DNA from: Mactra quadrangularis | Lineage: Eukaryota; Mollusca; Bivalvia; Venerida; Mactridae | Length of the DNA: 64,000 nt | Assembly (NCBI GenBank): GCA_025267735.1 | Contig: CM046304.1 | Coordinates: 8,494,001-8,558,000 of the forward strand | Reading direction: 5' to 3' | Program-made: the position numbers and the translations under genes | Notes under the pieces: generated by a model | The model's database searches: none | What the model saw: only the letters and a program-made list of their open reading frames with translations | What the model was told of the DNA's origin: nothing | Part shown: one piece after another, positions 12,481-25,600 of the stretch | Position numbering within the stretch: the first letter of the stretch is position 1 | How the letters are laid out: every line of letters starts with the position of its first letter

Positions 12481-12499
12481 GTTTTAGTCGAGAGAAAAA
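12435..12499. promoter_or_regulatory. Possible two-way promoter region
   Basis: It lies between, and partly overlaps, a leftward UTR exon and a rightward ATG exon, both ending in consensus donors. If both transcripts are real, their starts lie within about 100 bp. No TATA box or other defined motif is evident. The call rests only on the divergent exon arrangement. Confidence 0.25.
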
Positions 12500-12543
12500 A
12501 TGGCGTCCAAAATACAAGTTGAGGAAATTTTTTCAAAGATAAG
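12500..12543 (+). CDS. Possible first coding exon, unidentified gene
   Basis: An ATG in good context ('aaaaaatggcg') opens a frame of 14 codons plus two bases, 'MASKIQVEEIFSKI', followed by a consensus donor 'gtaagt' at 12544. The peptide looks like an amphipathic N-terminus. No second exon was identified to the right, and the following 200 bp contain a repeated 'gaggatgggaatac' word typical of MITE ends, so this may be part of a repeat. Function unknown. Confidence 0.3.
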
Positions 12544-12744
12544 GTAAGTCGAACGTTCCTCAAAAGATAAGGAAAAAAAGACCGATGTTGTGGAAAATCT
12601 CAGAGTGGAGTGAGGATGGGAATACCACTTAAAATATTTCCTCAAACTTAAGAAAATTTTGGTCTATTTTGAGGAAAATCTGTCGATTTGAGGATAATTT
12701 TATACTTAAGTAAGGATGGGAATACGGCCCCTGGGTAAATTAGG

Positions 12745-12840
12745 ATGGTCGTCACGTGACTATAGTGCTTGATACGGGAACGTAGTTTCATTCATAATTT
12801 TTCATGAATGAAATCGATGTATACATCCGCGATTGTCAGT
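12745..12840 (+). repeat. Dispersed repeat, inverted partner at 35385-35477
   Basis: The block with 'gtcacgtgactatagtgctt', 'cattcataatttttcatgaa' and 'gatgtatacatccgcg' is the reverse complement, with modest divergence, of about 35385-35477. The element family is not identified. Confidence 0.75.
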
Positions 12841-13077
12841 AACGTCTATTTTTCACAAATTTGTCAATACTCGGTTTCACTTTGAAGAAAGGTTTGATGT
12901 AGATCGAGTTAAATGCGTAATTAAATTGACGCGTAGGAATACACAGATGATCGATGAAACAAAAGAACTATTTGCGAACTATTTTGTGTAGCGGAATTTT
13001 CCGGATGCTGTTCGGTTTCGTTGATTAATATATAGGTCAATAGGTCAGTATAGGATTCCGATCGGAATACCGCTATT

Positions 13078-13304
13078 AATCTATTGGTAACAGAGTATTC
13101 ATTGTTAAAAACAATGAATACAAAAAGGCATACCTTCCCGTAAGTCTTATAAGAAGAAGGGAGTTTGCTCCTGTGAGTTTTCGAGCCAATCTAATTTCAT
13201 GCAAATTTTGTGGAATTAAAATTGTTCATTCTACAGCGACAAAAATGTCATATGTGTCCCAATATGGGTCACTAATAGGTCATATGCTAGCACATCCAAA
13301 TTGA
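13078..13304 (+). pseudogene. BED-type zinc-finger relic (hAT transposase or CGGBP1-like N-terminus)
   Basis: A forward frame ending at a stop at 13302-13304 contains 'REFAPVSFRANLISCKFCG' and, 25 residues later, 'GHMLAHP'. The CxxC pair and the spaced HxxxH followed by Pro are the layout of a BED finger, which sits at the N-terminus of many hAT transposases and of domesticated CGGBP1-like proteins. The frame is open upstream without a clear start, stops right after the finger, and no catalytic domain follows. It is best read as a decayed transposon fragment. Confidence 0.45.
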
Positions 13305-13783
13305 ATAACAAAACATGCAACAATGAAAAATTGTAAACACTCACCGCTCCTTGGTATTCACATTTTAATTCCACGTGTCCATAGTACGAAAATTATCAAC
13401 CTGTCCACACGCGTACTTGTACTTTAAACACTATTTAACATTGTCATATTATTTAATTAAATCAACTATCAATTAGCAACACAACGGAATAAGATTGTTA
13501 AATTAATTAAAACTCTCTAGAAGCAAAGAAAACTTCTTAGAACCGAAAGAGAATAGTCCAAACAGTCTAATTTCCCCTTCACTTAATTTAAAACACGTTT
13601 AAATAACACGGCATGGTAGAAAAGTAATCCCTATCATCGAGTTCATGATTTATAAACCGGATTAGACTCACACCGAACTCGTGCATTTCGTGTTTAGCTT
13701 TGGCGTGTTTGTTAAAAAGTTGTATGTTTACGACCGATATCTCTTCCATTTGGATCAACACAAACTATGTATAAATATGATTT

Positions 13784-13864
13784 ATTTGTGTTTAATGCCG
13801 TGTCAACACAAGTAATGGTCATTTTACAGAGGACAGTTCATCTGACCTATATTCCCAGAAACAT
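13784..13864 (+). repeat. Truncated SINE-like fragment
   Basis: The words 'tttaatgccgtgtcaacaca' and 'tggtcattttacagaggaca' match the family at 8112 and 18983. The copy stops where the foldback element at 13865 begins, so the later element probably inserted in or beside it. Confidence 0.55.
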
Positions 13865-14482
13865 TGTAGCGCCGTTAAACGTCGCAACGCCGCTAAACGT
13901 CGTAACTGAATATGGTCTCTATAGCACTTGCCTATCTAGATCTAACCCAACTTGACCAAGTTTGAAAGTTGATCCGAAGATGATCAAAATAGACACTGAG
14001 ATAAAGTTTATGGCCGCGAGAGTTATTCCATTTGATATTTATATGGATATTAAAAGTGCAATTACGGTTGCTATGGAACTCAAATCGGTTGCTATGGACA
14101 GTATCGTGGATACGTTTGGCATTAAGGTTGTTGGCATAAGGTGTAAGAGTGGTTGCTGTGGACCAAGGGGTGGTTGCTAAGGATATGTTGATGGTTGCTA
14201 TGAGTCTAAGAGTGGCTGCTTTGAAGTCATATTTGTCCGATGTAATATTTGTGTGTTGATTAGGCTCGATACTATACCTTCCTACTAAGTGTGACGTTTA
14301 GCGGCAAGGTTGCGACGTTTAACGGCAGTCGAATTTTTTGCGACGTTTACCGTCAGCGTTGCGACGTTTAACGGCAGGGCGATTGCGACGTTTAGCGGCG
14401 GTTGCGACGTTTAGCGTTAGTGTTGCGACGTGTAACGTCAGTTGCGACGTTTAGCGGCGTTGCGACGTTTAACGGCGCTACA
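13865..14482. mobile_element. 618-bp foldback element with CpG-rich tandem-repeat termini
   Basis: The outer 38 bp (13865-13902) is a perfect reverse complement of 14445-14482, beginning 'tgtagcgccgttaaacgtcg'. The arms are built from a short unit, core 'gcgacgttta(a/g)cggc'. Two copies lie on the left and about ten more or less complete copies lie on the right, from 14290. The interior has repeats of 'ggttgctatgg'. CpG density is far above the AT-rich surroundings. The open frame at 13962-14180 covers the interior repeats and is not a convincing gene. Asymmetric repetitive arms are typical of foldback elements. The target-site duplication is unclear. Confidence 0.75.
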
Positions 14483-15490
14483 TTATATTATCGTATATCA
14501 CATAGCAACGTAGCGTACGCATGTGTACGCAATAAAAGTCATTAAATGGCGTTTAATTTCGGGTTAAAAAATATTTATGAAGTAACGTTCTTTTAACAAC
14601 TTGGCTGAAACATCATTGTGGTAATGTTAATAAAAATGAAACATTGAAAATTTAGGTCTATTTTACGATATATCTCATTAGATCTATCAGGCCTAAAATA
14701 GACCTATATAGACCTGTCTGATGAGAACCAGCAGAACATAGTCATAGATATACATGTACATGTATATCAGGCTAGTTCCGCTTGCAAATTGTTCTATTTG
14801 TTCTTTATCGTCTATATGTCCTTATCAATAGGCAGAGAAATAACCGTTTAAATACAAAAATGTAGTGTTACAACAAAGGGATTTAACTCTATAAAAGATA
14901 AAACAGTTATTACAAACAGCAGTTATTTCCCTTTGCAAATTGTACTATTTGAGGTAGATGGTATATGTTTTATATCGGAACGTTTATAACCCCCCAATAT
15001 ATCATTAATAGAAAGCAGAGATAAAAGAGAGTGTGGTATACATTTGTTACAGGAAAATCAACTCCTGTGTTGAATTTCTTTCAGTCTATTATGGTATTTC
15101 TAATATTTTAATTAGGCCTATACAGTGAATGTTCAGTATGATTATATATGTAACTTTAAGTAACAATTTATTAACAAAGTATATAACTACTACATTAAGA
15201 TTAAACGAGCTTTCATTTATGTTCTATTATGTACTATTCACATAAATAAGTAATTACAATTAACAGACTTAATAAACACGTGACTATATACACAGGATAA
15301 ATAAGATATCTATCTAGATAAGTGTTACCCACAAGAATACGTTGCTGACAGCTATAACCACAGTATTTATTTAGTTTATCAAAATGATGTATATTTTCAC
15401 GCTAAATGGTTACACATACATGTATAGGGTTTTTACTTATTTAAAGTATAAGATTTTCAAAATGATAGTATTTACAATCAGCATTGGGAA
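14483..15490. other. AT-rich stretch, no gene seen
   Basis: Contains the palindrome-rich word 'tacatgtacatgta' near 14753. That word also occurs near 46610, and shorter relatives occur elsewhere. No exon-like structure. Confidence 0.5.
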
Positions 15491-15491
15491 A

Positions 15492-15830
15492 ACTACTTGG
15501 ATGAAACCATAAACTGACGATTGACTATGTGTAGTACAGCTGTCACCGAGGTGTTCCGAATGTATAACCAGTTGTATACGTACATCTAATATAATGTTTT
15601 TGCTATTCATCCATGGATAATTTAGTCCATAACTAGAAAATCAAATTGCTTGTAAATCAACTCAACTAAATCTCAACTCAGCTTAAACAACTCAAAGTAT
15701 CATTTTTACAAACAAAATTGCATTCTTAAACATAAGGCATGTAGTCATATAGTGTGGGATAAATTTTGCTCATTTTGAATACCTAGGCGATAGCTGAGTC
15801 AGTTTACGAAATAACCTAGTGGTTTCGAAT
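15492..15830. mobile_element. Eroded element with diverged terminal inverted repeats
   Basis: The left end 'acttggatgaaaccataaac' followed by 'tgacgattgactatg' is mirrored, with mismatches, by the right end around 15780-15827 ('cgatagctgagtcagtttac'). Part of it also matches 8762-8795. Boundaries are approximate and no coding sequence is visible. Confidence 0.4.
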
Positions 15831-16499
15831 TAAACCTTATTCAATCCTCCGCCAGTTGTGTTCAGTCTTAACGTCGATTGGGGTTATTAGATTGAAACAA
15901 TAAGACAAGCTCATGCAAGGGGCAACATTTTATAATGCTATGTGCATGCATCATACATGGTTTATAGGTTTGGCTCACCGATAAGATATTAAGTCAAGAT
16001 TTTTAATTGTTAAACACTTACCAGAAAACCGTTTCAACCTCTGCGCCGAAATTTGTATCAACAGGCAAAGTGTACAATTTAAAACGCTGGGGTGTAAATA
16101 AAGTATGAATTTTGTCAATCACAAGTTACCCCCCTTAGCTATCATATATAACTAATCACGTGATGACATAATTACATTTATTTCCGTATATATACATATA
16201 CTTCATATTGTATTTTGACAATGTACGTAGATCATGTTAATCAAGCACATATGATAACTAAAACATAACTTACATATAGTAAAGGTTATTGTTAGTTAAC
16301 GTTGTAAGATTTAAAAGTTTTTGTGACATAATTTTCGAGGTCGTATTTCTTATTTCTTTATCAAAATACTTGATGACACAGATATCGACAGTTTTGAAAA
16401 TAAAGAATATTTGATATTGGATAAATAAGATTTTTTTTCGTCATTTGATAGCGTTACAACTTACACTAACATTCTAACCTACTATAATATAATTTTGAT

Positions 16500-16616
16500 T
16501 TGTCCAGTAAGACATCAATTGATCGTCAGTTATAAACCAAGTAAATTTATTTTTAAATCAGTACATTTTGTATAATACTACGTCTATATTGAAAGAAGCG
16601 GACTATAAACTCAAAT
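16500..16616 (+). promoter_or_regulatory. Presumed 5' leader and promoter of the CAP gene
   Basis: Directly upstream of the start codon at 16617. A 'ttataaa' near 16530 could serve as a TATA-like element. The transcription start is not determinable from sequence, so the assignment is positional. Confidence 0.25.
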
Positions 16617-16665
16617 ATGGTAGCTGGTAATTGGTACAAAATTGGAGTTTTACTACTTTTCACAG
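16617..16665 (+). CDS. CAP gene exon 1 (signal peptide start)
   Basis: ATG followed by 'VAGNWYKIGVLLLFT' and donor 'gtatgt'. The exon ends in phase 1. The hydrophobic run is only about eight residues unless the next exon extends it. The start was chosen as the only ATG that gives a leader and joins in frame to exon 48346-48437. Confidence 0.7.
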
Positions 16666-19600
16666 GTATGTTTTATAAATTATACATATATGAAATTTAT
16701 CATATGTACAACTATGTATTTATTTACTTAGGTAGACATTTTGTTGTGTTTATGGGAATGCAAAATGCACTGACACTTCGGGCGTAATGCAATTAGTTTT
16801 GCTATAAACACATCGAATACATTCATTAACTTTGTTATTATGATTGCAAAACAGTCATTTTGACCACAAATTTAGAAATAGTCATTATGACATAAAGGAA
16901 GTTAATTTTTAATTAAGTTAAATAGAATTATATTGAAAATAAAACTGTTTATTGATGCATAAGGCTGTCATATAAAGATGTATATATGTAAGGTCATTTT
17001 CAATTTTTACGCAACTCGCGGGCTTAGCGCAAAACGGTCATAACCGTTTTGCACTAAGCCTGTGATATTTTTTAACTTTTTTCGACGTGCAGCAGTATGA
17101 ATCAAGAGATGTTGAAGTCTTCCGGAAGAGAAAGTCTTGTTTATATGTGCACGCATTAATCTGTGAAACACACTTAACAAAACTTATAAGTATACATATT
17201 TCAATTGCGTAAAACTTGTTTATGAACCAATATTTTTTAACGTAATTTTGTACATATGCTATTGACAGTGTATCAATTATTACTACTTTTTCGATAGTAA
17301 CCTAACCGGTGCGTTGAACCATGAACCGATAAAATCCATTATTTGCACGAGGAAATCGTGTGTGGCTCGAATCAAAATTGCACATGGTCGCTGTGAACAG
17401 TATAACGACCCAAACATCCAAAAACACAAAATGGTCCGGCTTACGATAGAACAGAGAAAATAACTATTGAGTTGCTAAAATTGACTTTTTCTCACACTGT
17501 GATGTTTTTGTTATTATTTGTTAAATCTTTTGTTCCATGTAATGAAATAAGCAAAATAATGTAGTTCCGTCTATAAACTATATTTGTTGAAAATTTGACT
17601 TAATTCGAACAAACATTTATTGAGATATGAGCCCAAATATACTTGTATACTTATAAGTTTTGTAAAGTGTAGAATGATTAATAATCGAGAAACTGGCCAG
17701 TAATTGAACTTAGTTAAAAACTACTATTTTCGGAGTAACATATCTTATAATTATGTGTTATATGTAGTGTTTTTGTCCCAAACCATATCGACCGCCTTTA
17801 ATTAAGACCTTCAAAACCGATATTTTTAATATAAAGACGTTCCTATTCTTTTCCCTATCCATTTGTGAAGTAAAACCGCCATTAAAAAAACCCCATGATT
17901 TTGCAATTACCGAGATGTTTTTAGTTTTATAGCAGACGAACAAACCTTGACAACAATATTTGTGAATTATTTAACATTCATTTTAAAGTGGTCAACCACA
18001 AATCAAGACTTAGTAATTATATCAAGTATAGAAATAAGTGTCATTGTTTGTTGAAACATTTATCCACTTACTGTCATATTGTTATGAGTTAATGATAGCA
18101 AATTAAAACCTGTTTACTACTTGTGATTAAACCCTAGAAGGACGGATCTATATTGTCCTGAACTGAAGAGGGGTTGTATCACTACACTGACTTAGCGATT
18201 TCTAAATATTCCCGTCAGATTTTACTATCTTCTTTGGCTTTAAGAATGATGGCTTGATTTGGGGCTTAACAAGGGGGGCCGTCCTTGTCATATGGATTTA
18301 TTATGTGCAGTCCCCAGAACTCTTCATCCCGAAAGGAAACATTTTTGGTTATCCACTTAACTGTACTTTTCCCAATATAATTCATATTAGGATAGTTTCT
18401 TACTTGCCTAATCGTTGATATTTTTGGTTGCCGAATATAGGGCGAATATATTTAATATTATGAAATATTAGGTTGCTAATTTCAACACTATTGAGTCGGA
18501 GGCTTTCTTTCATATTGAAATGTGACTTAAGATGAAAATGATTAATTTATATTGTCTCCTAAGATACATAGAACAATCGGCTAGTTTAGATCAATTCGAG
18601 TCTTAACATTATTTTCTGTTGTCTTTGAGGCGGGGAAGGAATTTTTCTGAATTTATTTTCATGATACTAGGCATTTCTCTACGTATCATCATCATCATCA
18701 TCATTATTATTATTATTTGATTATTATTGTTATTATTATTTATTATTATCATTATCAGTTTTATTACTATTATTTTAATAATATTTATCTAGACCCCACA
18801 ACCACCCGTTGGATCAACTTGCTACTTCTTAATCATTGGTATATATACATGTATGTATTCATATACCAAATACATAGTTTGTAAACACGGAAGTTGTCAT
18901 TGTCATCATGATATTGATATAACGTCCACACTCGTACATAACGTCCTACTTTTATTATATGTTTATATTTATTCATTTATAGGAGTTAACGCCGTGTCAA
19001 CACAATTTTTAGGTCATTTTACGGCGTCCAGCGCACCAAACCTAGCTTTCCTGGACCATTGTCTATAACCAGTACTCACCTACCCTTCCACAAGGCCGGA
19101 AACTTCTCCACATTATCTAATCAATGGAGGAAAAACGACATTATTGTCAAATTTTCATGAAAGGGTATAACCTGCCCGGGTGGGATTCGAACCCGCACCC
19201 CCTCGGGTACGAGTATCCAAATCCCGGCGGGCTACCAACTGCGCTATTGACCCGGTTTATACATTGTCGATATTGACAGACCATATAGCCGGGACCACAG
19301 TTGACTGTATCATGTTCATACATTGTCATTATTGACAGACCATATAGCCGGGACCACAGTTGACTGTATCATGTTCATACATTGTCATTATTGACAGACC
19401 ATATAGCCGGGACCACAGTTGACTGTATCATGTTCATACATTGTCATTATTGACAGACCATATAGCCGGGACCACAGTTGACTGTATCATAATGAAACTA
19501 TCCCGCTTCAGTCTACTTTACTGACGTAAACACCACAATAAGTATTGCACAATTATGCTATTTTTGTCGATTTTGCAAGTCCCAATTGCTGAATTTGAGA

Positions 19601-22600
19601 AGAAAAGGACGTTATACCGCTAGTAAGACATTAATTTTTGATGGTTTTAAACGTGAAACTTTATAGCACTACAGAGGTGAATAGCTACCAAATATGTCTA
19701 TTTGCTAAATATTGTGGAAGGCTTCATTAAGTATGCAATAACAAACGTATTTGATTGGGATAAATTGTTTCAATAATTAAGAACACCTTTGTTTTTACAC
19801 GTTTTAAATGACCTCTATACAAGTGAATTGTTTCAATTTGGTGATACGTTTACAACGTTCGTTATGAATGATAAATAAACACTACTCAAAGGTTCTAAAC
19901 TGCCACTAAATAAAAATCAAATAACTTGAACATCGTTTCATTTTCATATATGAAATTTTGCATGGTAGTCAATTACAAGTTACAGAATCGTATTTTGCAA
20001 ATGCCGACATCGGTTTTAGCAATGTGGGGTGAATTGGAACGAAAGTGGCTATTCCGATAAAATTAGCTCAAAATTCCCATGCAATAATCTGCAAATGTTT
20101 TTGTCTTCGTTTAATCCAGTTTTCATGTTTATTATATGCTTTCCAGTGGAATATCGGGATTTATCGATGAAAAAATCAATTTCCACTGTTTTAAAACAAT
20201 GACTATAAATTTGTTATTTTTCACTATTACGCAGTTCTGATGACATATCATACTTAGATTTGAAAAAAAGTCAGTTTGAAGCACATAAAAAACAGAAAAT
20301 TTGTTTATTTCAGTGTAAGATCCACTTATTTCACTCGTGAGCTAATGCTATTATATTTTCACTCGTGGCTACCTTAGGTATAATATGGCATCCTTAGCTC
20401 ACTCGTGAAATAAAAATCGATCTTACACCGAAATAAACAAATATCCTCTATCTAATGAAAAATATTGAATAAACATGTCAAAATCATCCTTTTCAGAGTG
20501 TCATCATAGAATATTTTCAGTTTTTTTTGCATGAGTTAAACAATGTTTTATGTTGTTTTCATGACAATTTCTCGTCAAAATAGTATTTCCCAATTTAAAC
20601 TAACAGAAAAAATTGTGTCCTACAATCAATGACAAATAAACAGAGTGACAGCTTTTTACCTCAATATTTGTTGGTACTTAATTATGACTATATTAGTGAT
20701 TTTTTAAAATTATCATTAGTGATTTTAAAACTTGATTGGAATGATAGCATTTTTTAAATTTAGTCGTTGACTAATATCATAGGCGGTCCCGAACAACCTA
20801 CATCATTTCGACAAAATATTTGGCATTTAATATTTTTTAATAATAAGTAAAGATTGTTTTTAAACATTAGAAATAAAAAATGTTTATGGCATTTCTACTC
20901 ACAATGTGCTAAATATCACATTTCAATTAATAATGGTAATTCTAACCCCTATTTCTATGGCAGTTCCATGGATGGTGACATTCTTCTGTATGGTCTGCAT
21001 TAGCCTAGTATACTCTATAGTAACTGAAAGGATACAATGTATATATACATCATGTACATTAATTTGATAGTCAAATATTTCGTTGACGCCAAACAAACTG
21101 TAACATGATATATGCTTACAATTTGAATCATCATTGTCATATAAAGTATATTAAGTTAGATCCGGACTGTGCCAACCTACAATGACTATGATAAGTTTAT
21201 ACAAAATTAATTTAACTTAATTGTGTAACAAAATATTTCAATTAATATTTTTCACTTTCGGGACTATTACAGATATAGTTACCAGTTATTTTGCTCGAGG
21301 AAAATACTAGGTCGGGTTATGATGGGATTTGTATCAATGCAGAAATGGCCACCATCAGAATACAAGTTTTGCCCTGATTTACAAAAACTTGAAAGTGGAA
21401 TGGGAGAAACCCTGATCTATCTGAAACAAGGGAGACAACTTCAAATCCATAAATATGTAAAAAATACATACAATTTCTCGTTCACAGATTTCAACGGAAA
21501 TATCAATTCTCTAAAACCCACAAAATTGTATAGAATTATTATAGAAGTAAAAAGTGTTATGATAGTGTCATTTTTTGTATGAATTGACGTACAACTGTAA
21601 AATAATTATGTTGTTTCATATAGTAAAAAACTTACCTTGTTAGTAACAATATATATGAATTTTATGAACTTTCATTTATATTCCATACAATATATTTACA
21701 ATTTACATCAATTTATACAGTTTGCTTTAAAGGTACTAAGTTTACATATTTGTTTTTTTTTTTATATTTTCAAAATACCATTCAGTGTCTGTAATTCTAA
21801 CAAAAAATTTAGTTCTAGATATTTTAAAACAAACCAAGGACCGTGGACAAACTGACCTATGGGTAGCAAGAAATATACTATAAAAGTCACAGAAATGCAC
21901 TAAAATGGTCTATGCCGTTGAACACAGGGTAGAGTTTTTACAACATGAAACACCATCATTGGTAGTTGTATATGTACATTTGCACCAAAACTGTCATTAT
22001 CAACACTACTTTTCTGCTTCCAAATATGTTTCCATACAATTATAATAGTTTCAGAAAAAGTTGATATTAAAGTTGAAATCTGTGAATGAGTACCTTTAAA
22101 TGTATTAAAAATAATTTCACTCTCTAAAGACTATATTAGTACTAGTATGTAATTTTAAAATGTAAAACAGTTATGAAAGGGTAGCTTTAGTAAATGTTAA
22201 AATATTACGATAGTTATTGAGTTAAAAACTATATATCATCCTCGCATACCATTTATTCGATATATATTTCTATTTCTGGTTTGACAAGTTCTACTACCGC
22301 AGTAGGGCGATTGAAGCGTTGCATTCCTGTAGTTTTTATTATAAGAAGGAGGGAATTTTTCAAATTACGATACAGAATGTCAAGCTCCGGTGCTAAAATG
22401 TTAGATCAAGATTTTCTTAAACAAATATGAAAAAAGACAGTCCTGAGGGACTTGGTCCGTTCAATTGAAAACTAGATCCTGACGCCATCCGACACAGTAT
22501 TGTTTTAATATTTTCATATTCAGCTGTATGAAATATGCGACCGTTTGGTTGGGCCAATTGTGAGCACAGAGGCATAATTTAAGCAATCTTTGTAGAGAAC

Positions 22601-25600
22601 CGTAAGGTGATATCTCATACCAAATTTGAAGGTTCTAGGATATGGGCCTTACAGTTTAGGGAAGAAGATGTCTTAAATGTTTTCTTTCGGTTGCTGTAGC
22701 AACCACAGTTAAGCTTAAAATGGGGTTTCTTGGGCAACTTTGCAAAAGCTACCTGCCTGGAAACATTTCTGTCAAATAATAACAACATGGTCCCATGGGT
22801 ATATGAGAAGATGTTGTTTAAATCAAAATGTTATCACAAGACAGACACAGTGAGATCAGATTTAGGTCACATTGAGCCCTTCGTGCCCTGGTTAACCATA
22901 AATTAAGGTCTTTTATCAATTATAATAAAATTAGCGTAACTAAAATTAGCATTGCTTTTTAATGAAATCCATAAAGATGTTAAACTGATAGACATAGTCA
23001 GTTGTTTCATTTATTAAAGCTATACTTAGTCACAAACTTGTTGTTTCTATATTATAGAATTACCTGTCAGTGTACACGTGTAATTGTGTTTAAATGATTT
23101 CTTAATATTTCAAGGTTAACATTCTTATAGAACGTATGAAATGAATGTCAGCATAATTGCACTACAATAATATACAAATGGACGGTATATGCTTTTACCG
23201 TTGTCTACAGTTGTAAGTTAATTTGCACTGAAATTGTCATCAGCAGAACACTGTTTTATTACGTCAAAAATGTTCTGATACAATTGTGAGAGTTTTAGAA
23301 AAGTTGATTCTAAAGTTAAAATCTGTAAACCATCAGTTTCAATGTAATAAAAATGTCAGCACTATACGGGTTACGTTACAATACTTTACAGTTTGTAGTA
23401 TATTAGCTTTTTTCCGACATTTATCTCGATAGCAATCAATGATGAACAACTGATTTGAACTCAAATTAAGTCAGATATACAGTGCCGTCCAAAAGTAGTC
23501 GGACAAAGTCCTGTTTTTCGAATAAACCTCATTTTCATATAAAAATAAACAGAGACTTTAATGAGGATATCTCTACCTCAGCATTAAATAGTTTCTCAAC
23601 GTTTGATTCAAAGAAATTGCAAGGCAAAAGTTCAACTTCATATTTCCTGATTTTGAATTAATTTTTTATAACTGTGAATATTTGAGGTGTTTCCTAACTA
23701 GACAACGTGGGTCAGGTTAGCTAAAAATAGATTAGTGTTAAAATATGCATTTACTGATGAAAAGAGACTAGAGCTTGTTTTTGTGCAACATTAGTATAAT
23801 TCTATTAAAAGATATCATAACCGCCTAAGAATGTTGAAAGACAAGGAGCGACCATTGAAAATGTTTAATTTCAGCAAGCACGACATAAAACAAATCTATA
23901 AATAGCTTGGTGATTCCTCAGTATCCTACTTTCGTTTTCAACTGTGTGTATGCCACATGTTTTAATTCGTTCAGTTGAATATTATAAGTGACAAATGTTA
24001 TTAGTAAGTGACTTTTTACGTTCTTAATACTGTTTTAAATACTAAACTTGGTTCTATACTTTTGGCACAGTCATTTGCATGTATATCCCTTTAAACTATG
24101 TAACAGGGATACTATGAGGATCCAATTTATATTTTGAGTTTATCGTCTGGGAAATTCTGATTATTTTTGGTACCATTATTTCAACATTAGCTAGACCTCT
24201 TTGTTTCAAACCCTCAGGTAGAAACAACGTACAAATTGCATTTTACATGTATAAAGAATTAACTACATTATATCTCTTCCTGGTGATATTTGACCGGAAC
24301 TTATTAACACAGTCTGAGTGAACCATCTTATCTTGATGTCCATCTTAATCCACTCTTATATCTACCTCATTATACATAAAATTATCAATAAACTTGTCTA
24401 CGATACATCAAATAAGTAACTAAATTACATACACTCAGCGTTCAACTAATCAGTGTACAACAGTGTGCACTACTTACTAGCCTAGCGATGTGGACTATTG
24501 ATTTATTATAATAAACTTTTATATATTATTATTAGTTTATATATTTTGTTTATATTTGTTTACAATAATATTTTGGATAATGAACTTTTACTACAGTAAA
24601 CTGGTTTATATTTATTTAGGTAAGTAAACATTTAGATAGAAATATAAATTTACGAGAATCTTTATCGACTAGCACGCAGACTAGCAGAGATAAATGCTTT
24701 TTGTAGCTCAGTGTACAACAGATCGAATTATGAGCAAAATATTATACAGTATGACTCTGTGCATGAGTATCACAAAATTTTATAGTAGTAATAATGCAAA
24801 GTCTGTCTGTTAGCTGCATTGTATTTGAACTTACTCTTGCTTCTTTGAAACGTTTTATTACATGCGACCCTCTAACTGTATGTGAAGTGATATTAAATTT
24901 ACCAGGAGGTACGTACAATTCATATAATGTGTCTGTTTTCACTTCCCATTGAGATTTAGTATTTGATACAAATGTATATTGCTTTTAAATCAAACCACTG
25001 TCCGTCTAATGCAACAAGCAGGTGAAGAAGACCAGTCGTATAGGAGTCTCGCCAAGGGATCGAGAGGTCACGGTTTCGAACCCCACCAGGGTCAGTGTCA
25101 TTGTTCTCGAGCAAGAAAGTAATCAGCGATTACTTCACTTTTCTCTCGTGTAAATGGTTCTGTGAGAAGCACGTACTAAAAGATGATTTGGTGATTTTGA
25201 TAATGAGAGGTTATCGTATGTAAGATGTAGTCAGTTGGGCAAGTATGAGGAGACTTTAAACAGAACATTAACATTTTACTATATTAAGCATACATAGAAA
25301 CATATAGAAGTTAATACTTGAACTTACAACAACAATAAATAACTGCTATAAAACAACAACTTTAGTAATAACAAATGAAGATTTTTAAGTTCCAATTAAA
25401 ATGCATAACATTAAAGGAGAAAATAAGCCTTTATATCAAGACCATGCATTCCGCTATATGATCAATCAATCTTGATAGTCCTAACAGCGGAACTTATTTG
25501 TTTGTACATCGATCATACACAGTGGAATTACAAATTTTAAACATGTACAATTCGTACAATAAACAAAACCCTGTTTATGGTTGCAATACAATGAAATAAT

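Noticed and set aside
19171..19258. Functional tRNA gene on the minus strand
   Set aside because: A and B boxes are present but the acceptor stem does not pair. Attached to a SINE body.
21319..21582. 87-residue plus-strand ORF in the CAP intron
   Set aside because: Has an ATG and moderate complexity, but no recognisable family, no splice signals and an AT-rich tail.
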